A stretch of 64,000 nt of DNA from an uncultured Clostridia bacterium (GTDB taxonomy: Bacteria > Bacillota > Clostridia > Christensenellales > Aristaeellaceae), in assembly GCA_934663595.1 (NCBI GenBank), contig CAKUKM010000004.1, positions 1 to 64,000 on the forward strand. Direction: 5' to 3'. The notes below the pieces were generated by a model, which saw only the letters and a program-made list of their open reading frames with translations, made no database searches and was not told the origin of the DNA. The position numbers and the translations under genes were made by a program. Below, in pieces: positions 1-7,254 of this stretch (position 1 is its first letter; each line of letters begins with the position of its first letter).

Positions 1-60
1 GCCTCAGCACGCTGATGGTACTTGGCTGGAAACGGCCCGGGAGAGTAGGTCGTCGCCGGA
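1..60 (+). rRNA. rrf: 5S ribosomal RNA, 3' end (partial)
   Basis: The first 60 bases match the conserved 3' half of bacterial 5S rRNA: a CTGATGGTACTTGG stretch, a loop D/E region, then GAGAGTAGGTCGTCGCCGG, which closes the molecule. The 5' part lies outside the window. A strong terminator follows directly, so this is the distal end of an rRNA operon on the plus strand. The exact 3' nucleotide is approximate. Confidence 0.9.
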
Positions 61-67
61 TTCTATC

Positions 68-94
68 GCGGACGCTTTCATAGCGTCCGCTTTT
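68..94 (+). terminator. rRNA operon terminator
   Basis: Perfect 9-bp stem (GCGGACGCT / AGCGTCCGC) with a TTCAT loop and a TTTTAT run, placed 8 bases after the 5S rRNA end. Confidence 0.9.
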
Positions 95-123
95 ATATGC
101 ATAATGACATGGGGGGATTGAGC

Positions 124-1026
124 ATGAACAGGGCGGTCGCGCATTATCATCTTCCCGGGTTGTTTGAGTTCTACGAGCTGTATTGCGCGTTTCTGCCGCT
201 GTATCGCGCGCATCGGGAGTATTTTTACGACTGGTGCGATATTGGATCGATTTACGGCGCGCCGGCGGACTGCATTTGGGGAGGCGGACGCGTGGGAACG
301 GGCGATTGCGATCCGCGCGCGGTGCTGGCGCTGACGCGGGAATACGGAATTTCGGCGCGGCTGACATTCAGCAATTCCCTTTTGCGGAAGGAGCACCTGG
401 CGGATCCGAGGTGCAACGCGCTTTGCCGGGCGTTCGAGCAGGGCGGCGGGGTGCAAAACGGTGTGATCGTGCATTCGGAGCTGCTGCTGAGCTATTTGCG
501 CGCGCGGTATCCGGGGCTGTATTTCGTTTCCTCGACCACGAAGGTATTGACGGAATTCTCGCAATTGCAGCGTGAGGCGGCGCGGGAGGAGTTTCAGTAT
601 GTCGTTCCGGATTTTCGACTGAATCGGGCGTTTGATCGGCTGAATGCGCTGCCGGATGCGCAGAAGGACAAGCTGGAATTTCTGGTGAACGAGTGCTGCT
701 GGTTCGGCTGCAAGGATCGAAGGGCCTGCTACGAGGCGGTCAGCCGGAAGAATCTGGGCGAGGACGGGCCGGAGCATCGCTGCGCTGCGCCGGACGCGGC
801 GGGCGGGTATCGCTTTTCCCGGGCGATGGCCAATCCGGGCTTTATCGGCGTGGACGACATTCGCGATCGCTATTTGCCGATGGGCTTTTCGCATTTCAAA
901 ATCGAGGGCCGCAGCCTCGGCAGCGCGCTGATTCTGGAGTTTCTGCTCTATTACATGACGAAGCCGGAGCACCAGCTGCGGGTGCGCGAGGAAATTTATC
1001 TGGACAATACGCTGGATTTATTCTAA
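124..1026 (+). CDS. U32-peptidase-like protein of unknown function
   Basis: 300 residues. The start at 124 follows a GGGGGG ribosome site. An upstream in-frame ATG at 97 has none. The C-terminal half carries a cysteine cluster (about residues 191, 192, 196, 202, 220) followed by a KIEGR motif (about 259-263). In U32 'collagenase-like' proteins such as RlhA, TrhP and UbiU/V, a similar Cys set plus a KIEGR-type motif belongs to an Fe-S enzyme acting in RNA or quinone hydroxylation. Whether this protein does the same is inference: the N-terminal half is not clearly that of a canonical U32 protein. It stands alone, just after an rRNA operon, and ends in a bidirectional terminator. No signal peptide or membrane segment is visible. 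Confidence 0.7.
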   Translation: MNRAVAHYHLPGLFEFYELYCAFLPLYRAHREYFYDWCDIGSIYGAPADCIWGGGRVGTGDCDPRAVLALTREYGISARLTFSNSLLRKEHLADPRCNALCRAFEQGGGVQNGVIVHSELLLSYLRARYPGLYFVSSTTKVLTEFSQLQREAAREEFQYVVPDFRLNRAFDRLNALPDAQKDKLEFLVNECCWFGCKDRRACYEAVSRKNLGEDGPEHRCAAPDAAGGYRFSRAMANPGFIGVDDIRDRYLPMGFSHFKIEGRSLGSALILEFLLYYMTKPEHQLRVREEIYLDNTLDLF

Positions 1027-1031
1027 AAAAT

Positions 1032-1060
1032 AAGCCGCCTCACAGCGAGGCGGCTTCGGT
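1032..1060. terminator. bidirectional terminator
   Basis: 10-bp perfect stem AAGCCGCCTC / GAGGCGGCTT with an ACAGC loop, flanked by A-rich sequence on the left and a T-rich tail on the right. It serves the U32-like gene (+) and the MgtC-type gene (-). Confidence 0.85.
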
Positions 1061-1061
1061 T

Positions 1062-1736
1062 TTATACGTTCGTGGTGCGGATCGACATGATGTTTACGTG
1101 CTCGGACAGGTGGTTTACGATGTCGGTGTACGTAATCGTGGACGGCAGATGCAGCGTGTAGACGTTGGTGTAGATGTTCTGGCCGTCGGAGCTGGTGACG
1201 TTGAAGTCCTGATCGACGACCTGAATCGTGTTTTCATCGAAATACTTGTTGATGTATTCGATGGTTTCCACGCGATGCACGAACTTGATTTCCAGCTTCT
1301 TCGAAATGCGGACGTGGATGATGCGCTGCATCATGATCAGCACCAGAATGACGAAGATGCTGCCCACGATCGCAATCAGGTAATAGCCATAGCCAATCGC
1401 GATGCCGAGGCACGCCGTGTTCCACAGCGAAGCCGCGGTGGTCAGCCCCGTGATCTTGCGGTCGGAGAACAGAATCGTGCCTGCGCCCAGGAAGCCGATG
1501 CCGCTGATGACCTGCGCGCTCAGTCGGCCGAAGTTGTAGGCGACGCTCGATTCCGTGTTCGCGCTCAGCGAGGCCACGAAGCTCGATTCAATCAGCGAGA
1601 TGATGCACGCGCCGAGACACACCAGAATGTGCGTGCGCATGCCGGCCGGGCGGTTTTTGATTTCGCGCTCCACGCCGATGACCGTGCCCAGCAGAATCGC
1701 CAGCGAGATGCGGAGAATGATTATGGAGTTTGACAT
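1062..1736 (-). CDS. MgtC/SapB family membrane protein
   Basis: 224 residues. The N-terminal ~130 residues contain four hydrophobic segments and the family's hallmarks: GTVIGVEREIKNRPAGMRTH near the start, GRLSAQVISGIGFLGAGTI in the middle, then GLTTAASLWNTACLGIAIG. The C-terminal ~85 residues form a soluble ACT-like tail. MgtC/SapB proteins are inner-membrane proteins linked to Mg2+ starvation and ATP-synthase regulation in Salmonella. The role in Clostridia is unknown. The ATG follows a GGAGAGG site, and a promoter lies at 1773-1801. Monocistronic. Confidence 0.9.
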   Translation of the reverse strand: MSNSIIILRISLAILLGTVIGVEREIKNRPAGMRTHILVCLGACIISLIESSFVASLSANTESSVAYNFGRLSAQVISGIGFLGAGTILFSDRKITGLTTAASLWNTACLGIAIGYGYYLIAIVGSIFVILVLIMMQRIIHVRISKKLEIKFVHRVETIEYINKYFDENTIQVVDQDFNVTSSDGQNIYTNVYTLHLPSTITYTDIVNHLSEHVNIMSIRTTNV

Positions 1737-1772
1737 ATTTGATCCTCTCCATGCGTTTTCGTGATGAATTGT

Positions 1773-1801
1773 ATTATATCACATACGCACCATAAGATCA
1801 A
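1773..1801 (-). promoter_or_regulatory. promoter of the MgtC-type gene
   Basis: Minus-strand TTGATC (1796-1801), 17-bp spacer, TATAAT (1773-1778), upstream of the start at 1736. Confidence 0.7.
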
Positions 1802-1836
1802 ATTTTATTCCGTGATATATGCATAACGAAACATAA

Positions 1837-2433
1837 TTATTGCGCCCAGACGCGGCAAACGGGATCGTGGCGCTGGCCGGTGATCCAGTCCACATCGTCG
1901 GTCAGCCAGTCCATGATTTCGAGCTGGCGGGTTTCCCAGGCGATGGTGGCGGCGCGCTCGGAATCGGTCGGCTCGTGATCGAACGCGCGAACGAGCTCGC
2001 AATAGCCGAAGATGAAGCCGTTTGCGTTCCAGATGGTGAAATTGCTCTCGGGGCCTTCGGAGATTTTGTCCCCGCGGGCGGCGATCAGCGCGTCGTGGCG
2101 GCGCTTGTATTCGTCGGCGCAGCCGGGATGGAGATGCGTGGCGAACACGCGATGCCGGATCAGCGATTTATCCGCGCGGATGACGCCGATATCGTGGTAC
2201 ATCAGCGGCAGCGTTCCCGGATCGGCAAAGCGCTCGCAGGAGAGCGGGTCGATCAGCGCATTCAGCGCTTCGGGCGCGGTATCGTCCGGGTATTCGCCAT
2301 AGCAGAACAGGAAATCCTGAATGCCCCAGATGGAGAAATTGTCGGCCTGCAGCGCGTTCAGCGCGGGGCGCAGCGCCTCGAAATCGGGATGTGCGCCATT
2401 CTTCAGGCGCAGCACGAAAGGCAGTCGTTTCAA
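1837..2433 (-). CDS. L-rhamnose mutarotase (RhaM) family protein, two tandem domains
   Basis: 198 residues from a TTG start at 2433, which sits 6 bases after AAGGAGGG. Longer in-frame readings lack a site. The C-terminal half is a recognisable RhaM domain: THLHPGCADEYKRRHDAL, FTIWNANGFIFGYCEL and the closing W-D-HDPVCRVW region. RhaM interconverts alpha and beta anomers of L-rhamnose. The N-terminal half repeats the same pattern in weaker form (FVLRLKNGAHPDFEALRPAL, then FSIWGIQDFLFCYGEY). The protein is therefore about twice the usual ~104 residues and looks like an internal duplication. The N-terminal copy lacks the catalytic-type His of the EYKRRH segment. An alpha-L-rhamnosidase lies 11 kb away. 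Confidence 0.85.
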   Translation of the reverse strand: MKRLPFVLRLKNGAHPDFEALRPALNALQADNFSIWGIQDFLFCYGEYPDDTAPEALNALIDPLSCERFADPGTLPLMYHDIGVIRADKSLIRHRVFATHLHPGCADEYKRRHDALIAARGDKISEGPESNFTIWNANGFIFGYCELVRAFDHEPTDSERAATIAWETRQLEIMDWLTDDVDWITGQRHDPVCRVWAQ

Positions 2434-2467
2434 ATGAGTCCCTCCTTGCAGTTCATTCGCTGATTCA

Positions 2468-2496
2468 AGGATACGCCGCGCGCGGGGATTTGTCAA
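2468..2496 (-). promoter_or_regulatory. promoter of the rhamnose mutarotase gene
   Basis: Minus-strand TTGACA (2491-2496), 17-bp spacer, TATCCT (2468-2473). It overlaps back-to-back with the promoter for the next gene. Confidence 0.75.
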
Positions 2497-2509
2497 CTGC
2501 AAAATCCTC

Positions 2510-2539
2510 TTGCGCAATCGGCGCGCGGGCTGGTATAAT
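2510..2539 (+). promoter_or_regulatory. promoter of the deformylase-like gene
   Basis: TTGCGC (2510-2515), 18-bp spacer, TATAAT (2534-2539), 20 bases before the start codon. Confidence 0.7.
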
Positions 2540-2558
2540 GAAGGGCGAGGTGAGGAAT

Positions 2559-2969
2559 ATGAATCGGCAAATCGTGCGCGACGTATTGTTTCTGGGCGGG
2601 AAATCGCAGCCGGCGGAGCGCGGAGACGCGGCGATCGCGCGGGATCTGAGGGACACGCTGATTGCCAATCGCGAGCGCTGCGCAGGATTGGCGGCGAACA
2701 TGATCGGCGAAAGGAAGCGGATCATCGCGTTCGACTGCTTCGGCGTGCCGCGGGTGATGCTGAACCCGGTAATTCTGGAGAAAAAGGGCGCGTACGAGGC
2801 GGAAGAGAGCTGTCTTTCGCTGTCCGGCGCGCGCAAAACTACGCGCTATCGCGAAATCGAGGTGCGGTATCAGGATGAAAAGCTGAATCCGCACACGGAG
2901 CGCTTCTCCGGATGGATCGCGCAGGTCATTCAGCACGAATGCGATCATCTGGAGGGAATCCTGATATGA
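2559..2969 (+). CDS. peptide-deformylase-like protein with Gln-to-Met change in motif 1
   Basis: 136 residues from the ATG at 2559 (GGTGAGG site). Peptide deformylases remove formyl from nascent N-terminal Met and carry three motifs. Motif 2 (EESCLSL, about 82-88) and motif 3 (QHECDHLEG, about 125-133) are present with the Cys and two His metal ligands and the Glu. Motif 1 reads GLAANM (43-48), so the usual Gln is Met. That Gln stabilises the transition state in active enzymes. The protein is short and resembles the secondary deformylase-like paralogues of Firmicutes, whose activity is uncertain. It stands alone and faces rex. Confidence 0.85.
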   Translation: MNRQIVRDVLFLGGKSQPAERGDAAIARDLRDTLIANRERCAGLAANMIGERKRIIAFDCFGVPRVMLNPVILEKKGAYEAEESCLSLSGARKTTRYREIEVRYQDEKLNPHTERFSGWIAQVIQHECDHLEGILI

Positions 2970-2975
2970 AGAAAA

Positions 2976-3012
2976 ACAGGGCTGCCCGGCAAGGAGCAGT
3001 CCTGTTGCTTTC
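2976..3012. terminator. convergent terminator between the deformylase-like gene and rex
   Basis: Stem ACAGGGCTGC / GCAGTCCTGT with one G-T pair and a ~10-base loop, followed by TTGCTTTC on the plus strand. The minus side has an A/T-rich flank (2970-2975). Confidence 0.55.
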
Positions 3013-3023
3013 AGAACAGATCT

Positions 3024-3686
3024 TTACAGATCGGTGGAGGCGGGCGCGGCGTGTTCGCCCCTTTCGGTGGCGACGGCCAGCAGTGCGAGCGACACGGCGA
3101 AGTCCTCGTGGCGAACGACCACGTGGTTCGGCGCGCGCAGATGCGCGGGCGCGAAATTCAGTATGCCGCGAATGCCGGCGGCCACCATGCGATCGCAGAC
3201 CTCCTGCGCGCTCGGCGCGGGAACGGCGATGATGCCGATGCTCGCGCCGCTGCGCTTTACGAAGGAATAGAGATTGTTGATGTGGTAAATGGTCTTGCCG
3301 TTGATCTCGCTGCCGATGAGATGGCCGCTGACGTCGAAACCGGCGAGAATGCGCATGCCGTAATTCGCAAAGCCCTTGTAGCAGAGCAGCGCGTGCCCCA
3401 GATTGCCCACGCCGACCAGCACCGCGGAATTGCATTCGCTGGCGCCGAGCACCTCGGCGATGCGCGTGATCAGTTCCTCGCGCTTGTGGCCGATGCGCGG
3501 CCGTCCGCTGGCGATGCAGGCCAGATCCTTGCGCACGGTGATCGCGGAGAGATTCATTTCCTGCGCAATGACGGTGGACGAAATCCGCTCGTAGTCCGGC
3601 CCGGTTTTCATGCGCAGAAAATTCAGGTATCCGGGCAGACGCTCCATCGTGGTGCGCGGAATGGCGGGTCTGGGATTGTCTTCCAT
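3024..3686 (-). CDS. rex: redox-sensing transcriptional repressor Rex
   Basis: 220 residues, the normal Rex length. It has an N-terminal winged helix (about 1-80, with SAITVRKDLACI as recognition region) and a Rossmann NAD(H)-binding domain with GVGNLG (92-97). The C-terminal helix is used for domain-swapped dimers. Rex senses the NADH/NAD+ ratio and represses fermentation genes. It begins 12 bases after the ldh stop, and the AAGGAGAC site overlaps that stop, so it is co-transcribed with lactate dehydrogenase, a standard Rex target. I do not see a convincing Rex palindrome in the ldh promoter. Confidence 0.95.
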   Translation of the reverse strand: MEDNPRPAIPRTTMERLPGYLNFLRMKTGPDYERISSTVIAQEMNLSAITVRKDLACIASGRPRIGHKREELITRIAEVLGASECNSAVLVGVGNLGHALLCYKGFANYGMRILAGFDVSGHLIGSEINGKTIYHINNLYSFVKRSGASIGIIAVPAPSAQEVCDRMVAAGIRGILNFAPAHLRAPNHVVVRHEDFAVSLALLAVATERGEHAAPASTDL

Positions 3687-3698
3687 GCGTCCGTCTCC

Positions 3699-4646
3699 TT
3701 ACAGATTGATCTGATCGATGACCTCGCGCAGCATCTTCGCGCTGTGGCGGAGCTTTTCGACCTCTTCATCGGTCATGTCGGGCAGGACCTTTCCGACCAC
3801 GCCGTTTGCGTTGATGATCGTCGGGATGCTCAGGCACACATCCTCGAGGCCGTATTCGCCGTGCAGCATCGTCGAAACCGCGACGATGGCGTTGCCGTTG
3901 TCGAGAATGCACTGGCAGATGTGGCAGACGGAGATGGCGATGGCATAGAACGTCGCGCCCTTGCGCTGAATGATCTTGCCGCCGGAGGTGCGCATATAGT
4001 TTTCGATTTCCTCATAGCTGAGCTCGGCCGGAATCGCGTCCGGATTGGTGACGCTTTCCTTGAACTTCTCCAGCGGCACATTGCAGACGCGCGCCGACGA
4101 CCACGGAACGAACGAGCTGTCGCCGTGCTCGCCGAGCACGTAGGCGTGAATGTTCTGCTGGCTGACGTTCAGATAATCCGAAAGGCGCGAGCGCAGGCGC
4201 GCGGTGTCCAGCAGCGTTCCGGTGCCGATGATGTGGCTTTCGGGGACGTTCGTGACCTTGTTGAACACATACGTCAGCACATCCACGGGGTTGGAGACGA
4301 TCACGTACATCGCGTTCGGCGCGACGGCGGAGATTTCCGCGGCGATCGATTTCATGATATTGACGTTCGTCTGCGCCAGATCCAGGCGCGACTGGCCCGG
4401 CTTTCTGCCGATGCCGGAGGTGATCACGACGATGTCCGAGCCCGCCGCGTCGGAATAGCGGCCGGCATAGATCTTGCACGGCTGGCAGAACGGCGTGCCC
4501 TGGCGAATGTCCATTGCCTCGCCGAGCGCCTTCTTTTCGTTGATATCGATGATGACGATTTCCGAAGCGATGCCCTTGACCGCCATCATGAATGCGATGG
4601 TGGAGCCGACGCTGCCCGCGCCGATGATGGTAATTTTGGTAGCCAT
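3699..4646 (-). CDS. ldh: L-lactate dehydrogenase
   Basis: 315 residues from the ATG at 4646, which follows TTTGGAGG. The upstream in-frame codons to 4697 have no site. The N-terminal GAGSVG (9-14) binds NAD. The mobile loop reads RKPGQSRLDL with Gln at 85, the residue that selects pyruvate over oxaloacetate. The catalytic His174 lies in GEHGDSS, and SNPVDVLTY is also present. It reduces pyruvate to lactate, regenerating NAD+. Malate dehydrogenase is less likely because that Gln is Arg in MDH. First gene of an ldh-rex operon with a consensus promoter at 4707-4735. Confidence 0.93.
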   Translation of the reverse strand: MATKITIIGAGSVGSTIAFMMAVKGIASEIVIIDINEKKALGEAMDIRQGTPFCQPCKIYAGRYSDAAGSDIVVITSGIGRKPGQSRLDLAQTNVNIMKSIAAEISAVAPNAMYVIVSNPVDVLTYVFNKVTNVPESHIIGTGTLLDTARLRSRLSDYLNVSQQNIHAYVLGEHGDSSFVPWSSARVCNVPLEKFKESVTNPDAIPAELSYEEIENYMRTSGGKIIQRKGATFYAIAISVCHICQCILDNGNAIVAVSTMLHGEYGLEDVCLSIPTIINANGVVGKVLPDMTDEEVEKLRHSAKMLREVIDQINL

Positions 4647-4706
4647 AGTTGATTTTCCTCCAAATCTCTTCTCTCTCTTATGTTGGACGAAATCCATTCA
4701 TTTTAA

Positions 4707-4735
4707 ATTATAGAGGGGCGAGCGTTAAGTGTCAA
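4707..4735 (-). promoter_or_regulatory. ldh-rex promoter
   Basis: Minus-strand TTGACA (4730-4735), 17-bp spacer, TATAAT (4707-4712): a consensus SigA promoter 60 bases before the ldh start. Confidence 0.85.
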
Positions 4736-4782
4736 GAAGCGCAGGAAGTTTTTAACGACATCTGTATGGGAAAAGGGCGGGC

Positions 4783-4811
4783 TTGACAATCGGAACGGGG
4801 CGAGGTATAAT
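4783..4811 (+). promoter_or_regulatory. promoter of a small RNA (putative antitoxin)
   Basis: TTGACA (4783-4788), 17-bp spacer, TATAAT (4806-4811): consensus, yet no plausible coding sequence follows. It reads towards the 3' end of the small toxin gene on the opposite strand. Confidence 0.8.
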
Positions 4812-4817
4812 AAAAGA

Positions 4818-4905
4818 TAGGAAGGGATGATGCTTTTCCGATGGCTTCTCCCCTCTATCGAGATGAGCCGCTTATCCAGTTAGCGTTGGATGGCGGCTTT
4901 TGCTT
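4818..4905 (+). ncRNA. putative antisense RNA antitoxin (type I)
   Basis: A short transcript is predicted from the consensus promoter just upstream. It ends at a hairpin at 4866-4898 (AGCCGC/GCGGCT and ATCCA/TGGAT with a small bulge) followed by a T-rich tail. At about 90 nt it would be complementary to the 3' untranslated part of the toxin mRNA if that mRNA reads past its stop codon at 4905. This is the arrangement of txpA/RatA-type loci. The ends are estimated. Pairing and function are inference. Confidence 0.55.
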
Positions 4906-4907
4906 TA
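4866..4907 (+). terminator. terminator of the small antisense RNA
   Basis: Interrupted 11-bp stem with a GTTAGCGT loop followed by TTTTGCTTT. On the minus strand there is no T-run, so toxin mRNA would not stop here. Confidence 0.7.
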
Positions 4908-4994
4908 GCCTTTGTTCTTTCCGCTACTGATATGTACGGAAAATACCAAAGTGATCATCATAATCACAATTGCGAGAATCTCGTAATCGGACAT
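4905..4994 (-). CDS. holin-like small toxin, type I toxin-antitoxin
   Basis: 29 residues (MSDYEILAIVIMMITLVFSV then a short basic tail). The MSDYE start, one membrane-spanning helix and a Lys-rich C-terminus are typical of the 'putative holin-like toxin' family (TxpA/Hol_Tox type) of Firmicutes. These are membrane-depolarising peptides kept silent by an antisense RNA. The ATG at 4994 follows GGGAGGTG. That site lies in a 9-bp hairpin (5003-5023), so translation is probably locked until the mRNA is processed. The gene has its own promoter at about 5088-5116 and an opposing RNA promoter beyond its 3' end. A longer in-frame reading (to 5126) would cross the promoter and is unlikely. Confidence 0.7.
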   Translation of the reverse strand: MSDYEILAIVIMMITLVFSVHISSGKNKG

Positions 4995-5002
4995 GCTATC
5001 AC

Positions 5003-5023
5003 CTCCCTTTGTAGCAAAGGGAG
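5003..5023 (-). promoter_or_regulatory. hairpin sequestering the toxin ribosome site
   Basis: On the minus strand CTCCCTTTG pairs perfectly with CAAAGGGAG (3-base loop). The second arm is the Shine-Dalgarno sequence of the toxin ORF. Sequestered ribosome sites are a known safety device of type I toxin mRNAs. Confidence 0.6.
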
Positions 5024-5054
5024 AAAGCCAAGCGCCATCTTTTCCTTCCTGCCA

Positions 5055-5082
5055 GGGAAATTCCGATTTGACGGAATTTCCC
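5055..5082 (-). promoter_or_regulatory. 5' stem-loop of the toxin mRNA
   Basis: Perfect 11-bp inverted repeat GGGAAATTCCG / CGGAATTTCCC with a 6-base loop. It sits a few bases after the predicted transcription start and so probably forms the protected 5' end of the toxin mRNA. Confidence 0.5.
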
Positions 5083-5087
5083 ATAAA

Positions 5088-5116
5088 CAAAGAATAACAC
5101 GGCGTTTTGCATTTGT
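5088..5116 (-). promoter_or_regulatory. promoter of the holin-like toxin
   Basis: Minus-strand TTGACA, 17-bp spacer, TATTCT. The transcript would start near 5081-5085 and carry a ~90-nt structured leader before the toxin ATG. Confidence 0.6.
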
Positions 5117-5176
5117 CAATATGCAATTGACATGCGTTCTATCCCATTCTTTTTTGCATTTTTCGCCTGCGCGGCG

Positions 5177-5205
5177 TTGATGTTTTGCGGAAATTCAGGT
5201 ATAAT
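5177..5205 (+). promoter_or_regulatory. promoter of the ROK kinase operon
   Basis: TTGATG (5177-5182), 17-bp spacer, TATAAT (5200-5205). Confidence 0.75.
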
Positions 5206-5242
5206 TAGAATAGAATATTGTTTTACTTTCGGAGGCGGCGTT

Positions 5243-6199
5243 ATGAAGAAATACGCGATCGGCATTGACGTTGGCGGCACGAACAGCAAAATCGGCCTGT
5301 TTGATTCCGAAATGCATCTGGTGAGGGTCATCAACACGCTGACGGACAAGGAGCTCGAGGCGGATGAGCTGCTGGACATCCTTTCCGGACAGGCGGAGCA
5401 GTTGATGAAGGAGCAGGGGCTGACCCGCGCGGACGTTCGCGGCGTGGGCGCGGCGTTTCCCTCGTTTATCGATTCCAAAAACGGCGTGGTGCTGGAAACG
5501 AGCAACATCATCTCGCTGACCGATCAGCCGGTGCGCGATATGCTGTCCGAGCGGCTGAAGCTCCCGGTATGGCTCGACAACGGCGCGAACTGCGCGGCGC
5601 TGGCGGAGCACGAATTGGGCGCGGGCCGCGGGCACGACGATATGATTTACGCCACCATCGCCACCGGCATCGGCGGCGCGCTGATTTTAAACGGCAAGCT
5701 CTATCGCGGCATTCACGGCATGGCGGGCGAAATCGGCCACATGTTCATTTCGGATTCGACGGGCTATCCGTGCTCGTGCGGCGTGACCGGGTGCGTGCAG
5801 TCCATTTCGTCGGGCATTCACATGGCGCGCTACGTCACCGATCGCATCAAGGAGGGTATGGACAGCCGCATTCTCGACCACGCGGGCACGCTTTCGAACA
5901 TCGATATGCGCGCCGTCGGCAAGGCGCTGAATTCGGGCGATCCGCTGGCGCTGGAGGTGGTCAGCCGCGGCGCGGAGTATCTGGGGAGGATGTTCCATTC
6001 GCTGAACATGATTTTTGATATCAATGTATTCGTCTATGGCGGAGGCGTTACGAAGCTGGGCAAGAAGTTCATCGACCGCATCATCGCCGCCTATCGCCAT
6101 TATTCGCTGATGGACCAGCGGTTCCCGGCGCAGTTCCTGCCCGAGGAACTCGGCGACGACGCGGGCATGATCGGCGCGGCGCTGCTGGTAGAGGATTAA
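5243..6199 (+). CDS. ROK family sugar kinase (glucokinase-like)
   Basis: 318 residues from the ATG at 5243 after GGAGGCGG. The N-terminal phosphate motif is DVGGTN (9-14), the catalytic Asp lies in LDNGANCAAL (about 112), the ROK signature is GEIGHM (162-167), and zinc-type cysteines are C177, C179 and C184. ROK kinases phosphorylate glucose or related hexoses with ATP in the cytoplasm. The sugar cannot be fixed from sequence. It heads a four-gene run (kinase, Fe-S aldo/keto reductase, GlpP, phosphoesterase) with gaps of 12 and 20 bases and one overlap. Confidence 0.9.
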   Translation: MKKYAIGIDVGGTNSKIGLFDSEMHLVRVINTLTDKELEADELLDILSGQAEQLMKEQGLTRADVRGVGAAFPSFIDSKNGVVLETSNIISLTDQPVRDMLSERLKLPVWLDNGANCAALAEHELGAGRGHDDMIYATIATGIGGALILNGKLYRGIHGMAGEIGHMFISDSTGYPCSCGVTGCVQSISSGIHMARYVTDRIKEGMDSRILDHAGTLSNIDMRAVGKALNSGDPLALEVVSRGAEYLGRMFHSLNMIFDINVFVYGGGVTKLGKKFIDRIIAAYRHYSLMDQRFPAQFLPEELGDDAGMIGAALLVED

Positions 6200-6211
6200 G
6201 GAGGGAAAACG

Positions 6212-7234
6212 ATGGAGAAGATGACTCTGGGGCGCACCGGCCTGGTGATTTCCCGATCCGGATTCGGCGCGCTGCCGATTCAGCGCGTGTCGTTTATGGA
6301 GGCCGCGAATCTTCTGAATCGCGCGCTGGACGCGGGGATTAACTATATCGATACCGCGCGCGCCTATTCCGACAGCGAGGCCAAGATCGGCGCGGGAATC
6401 GGTAATCGGCGAAGCGAATTCTATATTGCGACGAAGACGCACGCGAAGACGGGCGAGGCGCTGAAAAAGGATCTGGAAACCAGCCTGCGCGAGCTGAAGA
6501 CCGACGTAATCGACGTGTATCAATTCCACAATCCGGGCTTCGTGCCCGTTCCCGGCGGCGAGGACGGCCTTTACGATGCGGCGGTGCAGGCGCGCCGGGA
6601 GGGCAAGATTCGCTTCATCGGCATCACGCAGCATTCGATCGAGCGCGCGTTTCAGGCGGTGAATTCCGGGCTTTACGACACGCTGGAATACCCGTTTAAC
6701 CACCTTTCCACCGATCGCGATCGCGAGCTGGTGCGCCTGTGCGCGGAGAAGAACGTGGGCTTCGTGGCGATGAAGGCGCTGTCCGGTGGCCTCGTGACCG
6801 ACGCGCGGCTGCCGTTTGTGTTCCTGCGCGATTATGAAAACGCGGTGCCGATCTGGGGATTCCAGAAGATGGAAGAGCTCGAGCAGGTGATCGGCATGGA
6901 GAAAAATCCGCCCGCGCGCACCGGGGAGATTGAGAAGCTGATCGAGCGCGACCGCCGCGAGCTTTCCGGCGCATTCTGCCGCAGCTGCGGCTATTGCCTG
7001 CCGTGCCCGGCGAATATCAAAATTCCGCAGGTGAACCGCATGATGCAGCTGCTCGGCCGCGCGGTCTGGCAGAATTACGTTACGCCCGAATGGCAGCGCG
7101 AGATGGAGCGCGTGGAGGACTGCGTGCATTGCGGCGCGTGCGCGACGCGCTGCCCGTACGGCCTGAAGCCGTATGAATCGATGCGCGAACAGCTGAAGGG
7201 CTATCGCGCGTTCGTCAAAAACCACAATCTGTAA
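6212..7234 (+). CDS. aldo/keto reductase with C-terminal 4Fe-4S ferredoxin domain
   Basis: 340 residues. Residues 1-235 form the aldo/keto reductase barrel, with the catalytic-type tetrad at about D47, Y52, K75 and H106. A two-cluster ferredoxin-like tail follows: CRSCGYCLPCP (256-266) and CVHCGACATRCPYG (304-317). This fused family is common in anaerobes and probably passes electrons between NAD(P)H and an Fe-S partner. Its substrates are not known. It is tightly spaced after the ROK kinase (GGAGGG site in the 12-base gap). Confidence 0.9.
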   Translation: MEKMTLGRTGLVISRSGFGALPIQRVSFMEAANLLNRALDAGINYIDTARAYSDSEAKIGAGIGNRRSEFYIATKTHAKTGEALKKDLETSLRELKTDVIDVYQFHNPGFVPVPGGEDGLYDAAVQARREGKIRFIGITQHSIERAFQAVNSGLYDTLEYPFNHLSTDRDRELVRLCAEKNVGFVAMKALSGGLVTDARLPFVFLRDYENAVPIWGFQKMEELEQVIGMEKNPPARTGEIEKLIERDRRELSGAFCRSCGYCLPCPANIKIPQVNRMMQLLGRAVWQNYVTPEWQREMERVEDCVHCGACATRCPYGLKPYESMREQLKGYRAFVKNHNL

Positions 7235-7254
7235 ACAGGAAAGGGGACCTACCC

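Noticed and set aside
4740..4830. Rex operator near the ldh promoter
   Set aside because: Only half-site-like GTTAA motifs are present, without a TTGTGAA/TTCACAA dyad.
5687..7225. 512-codon frame on the minus strand
   Set aside because: It is a shadow of the ROK kinase and aldo/keto reductase genes in high-GC DNA: Arg/Ala/His-rich, no family pattern, no ribosome site.
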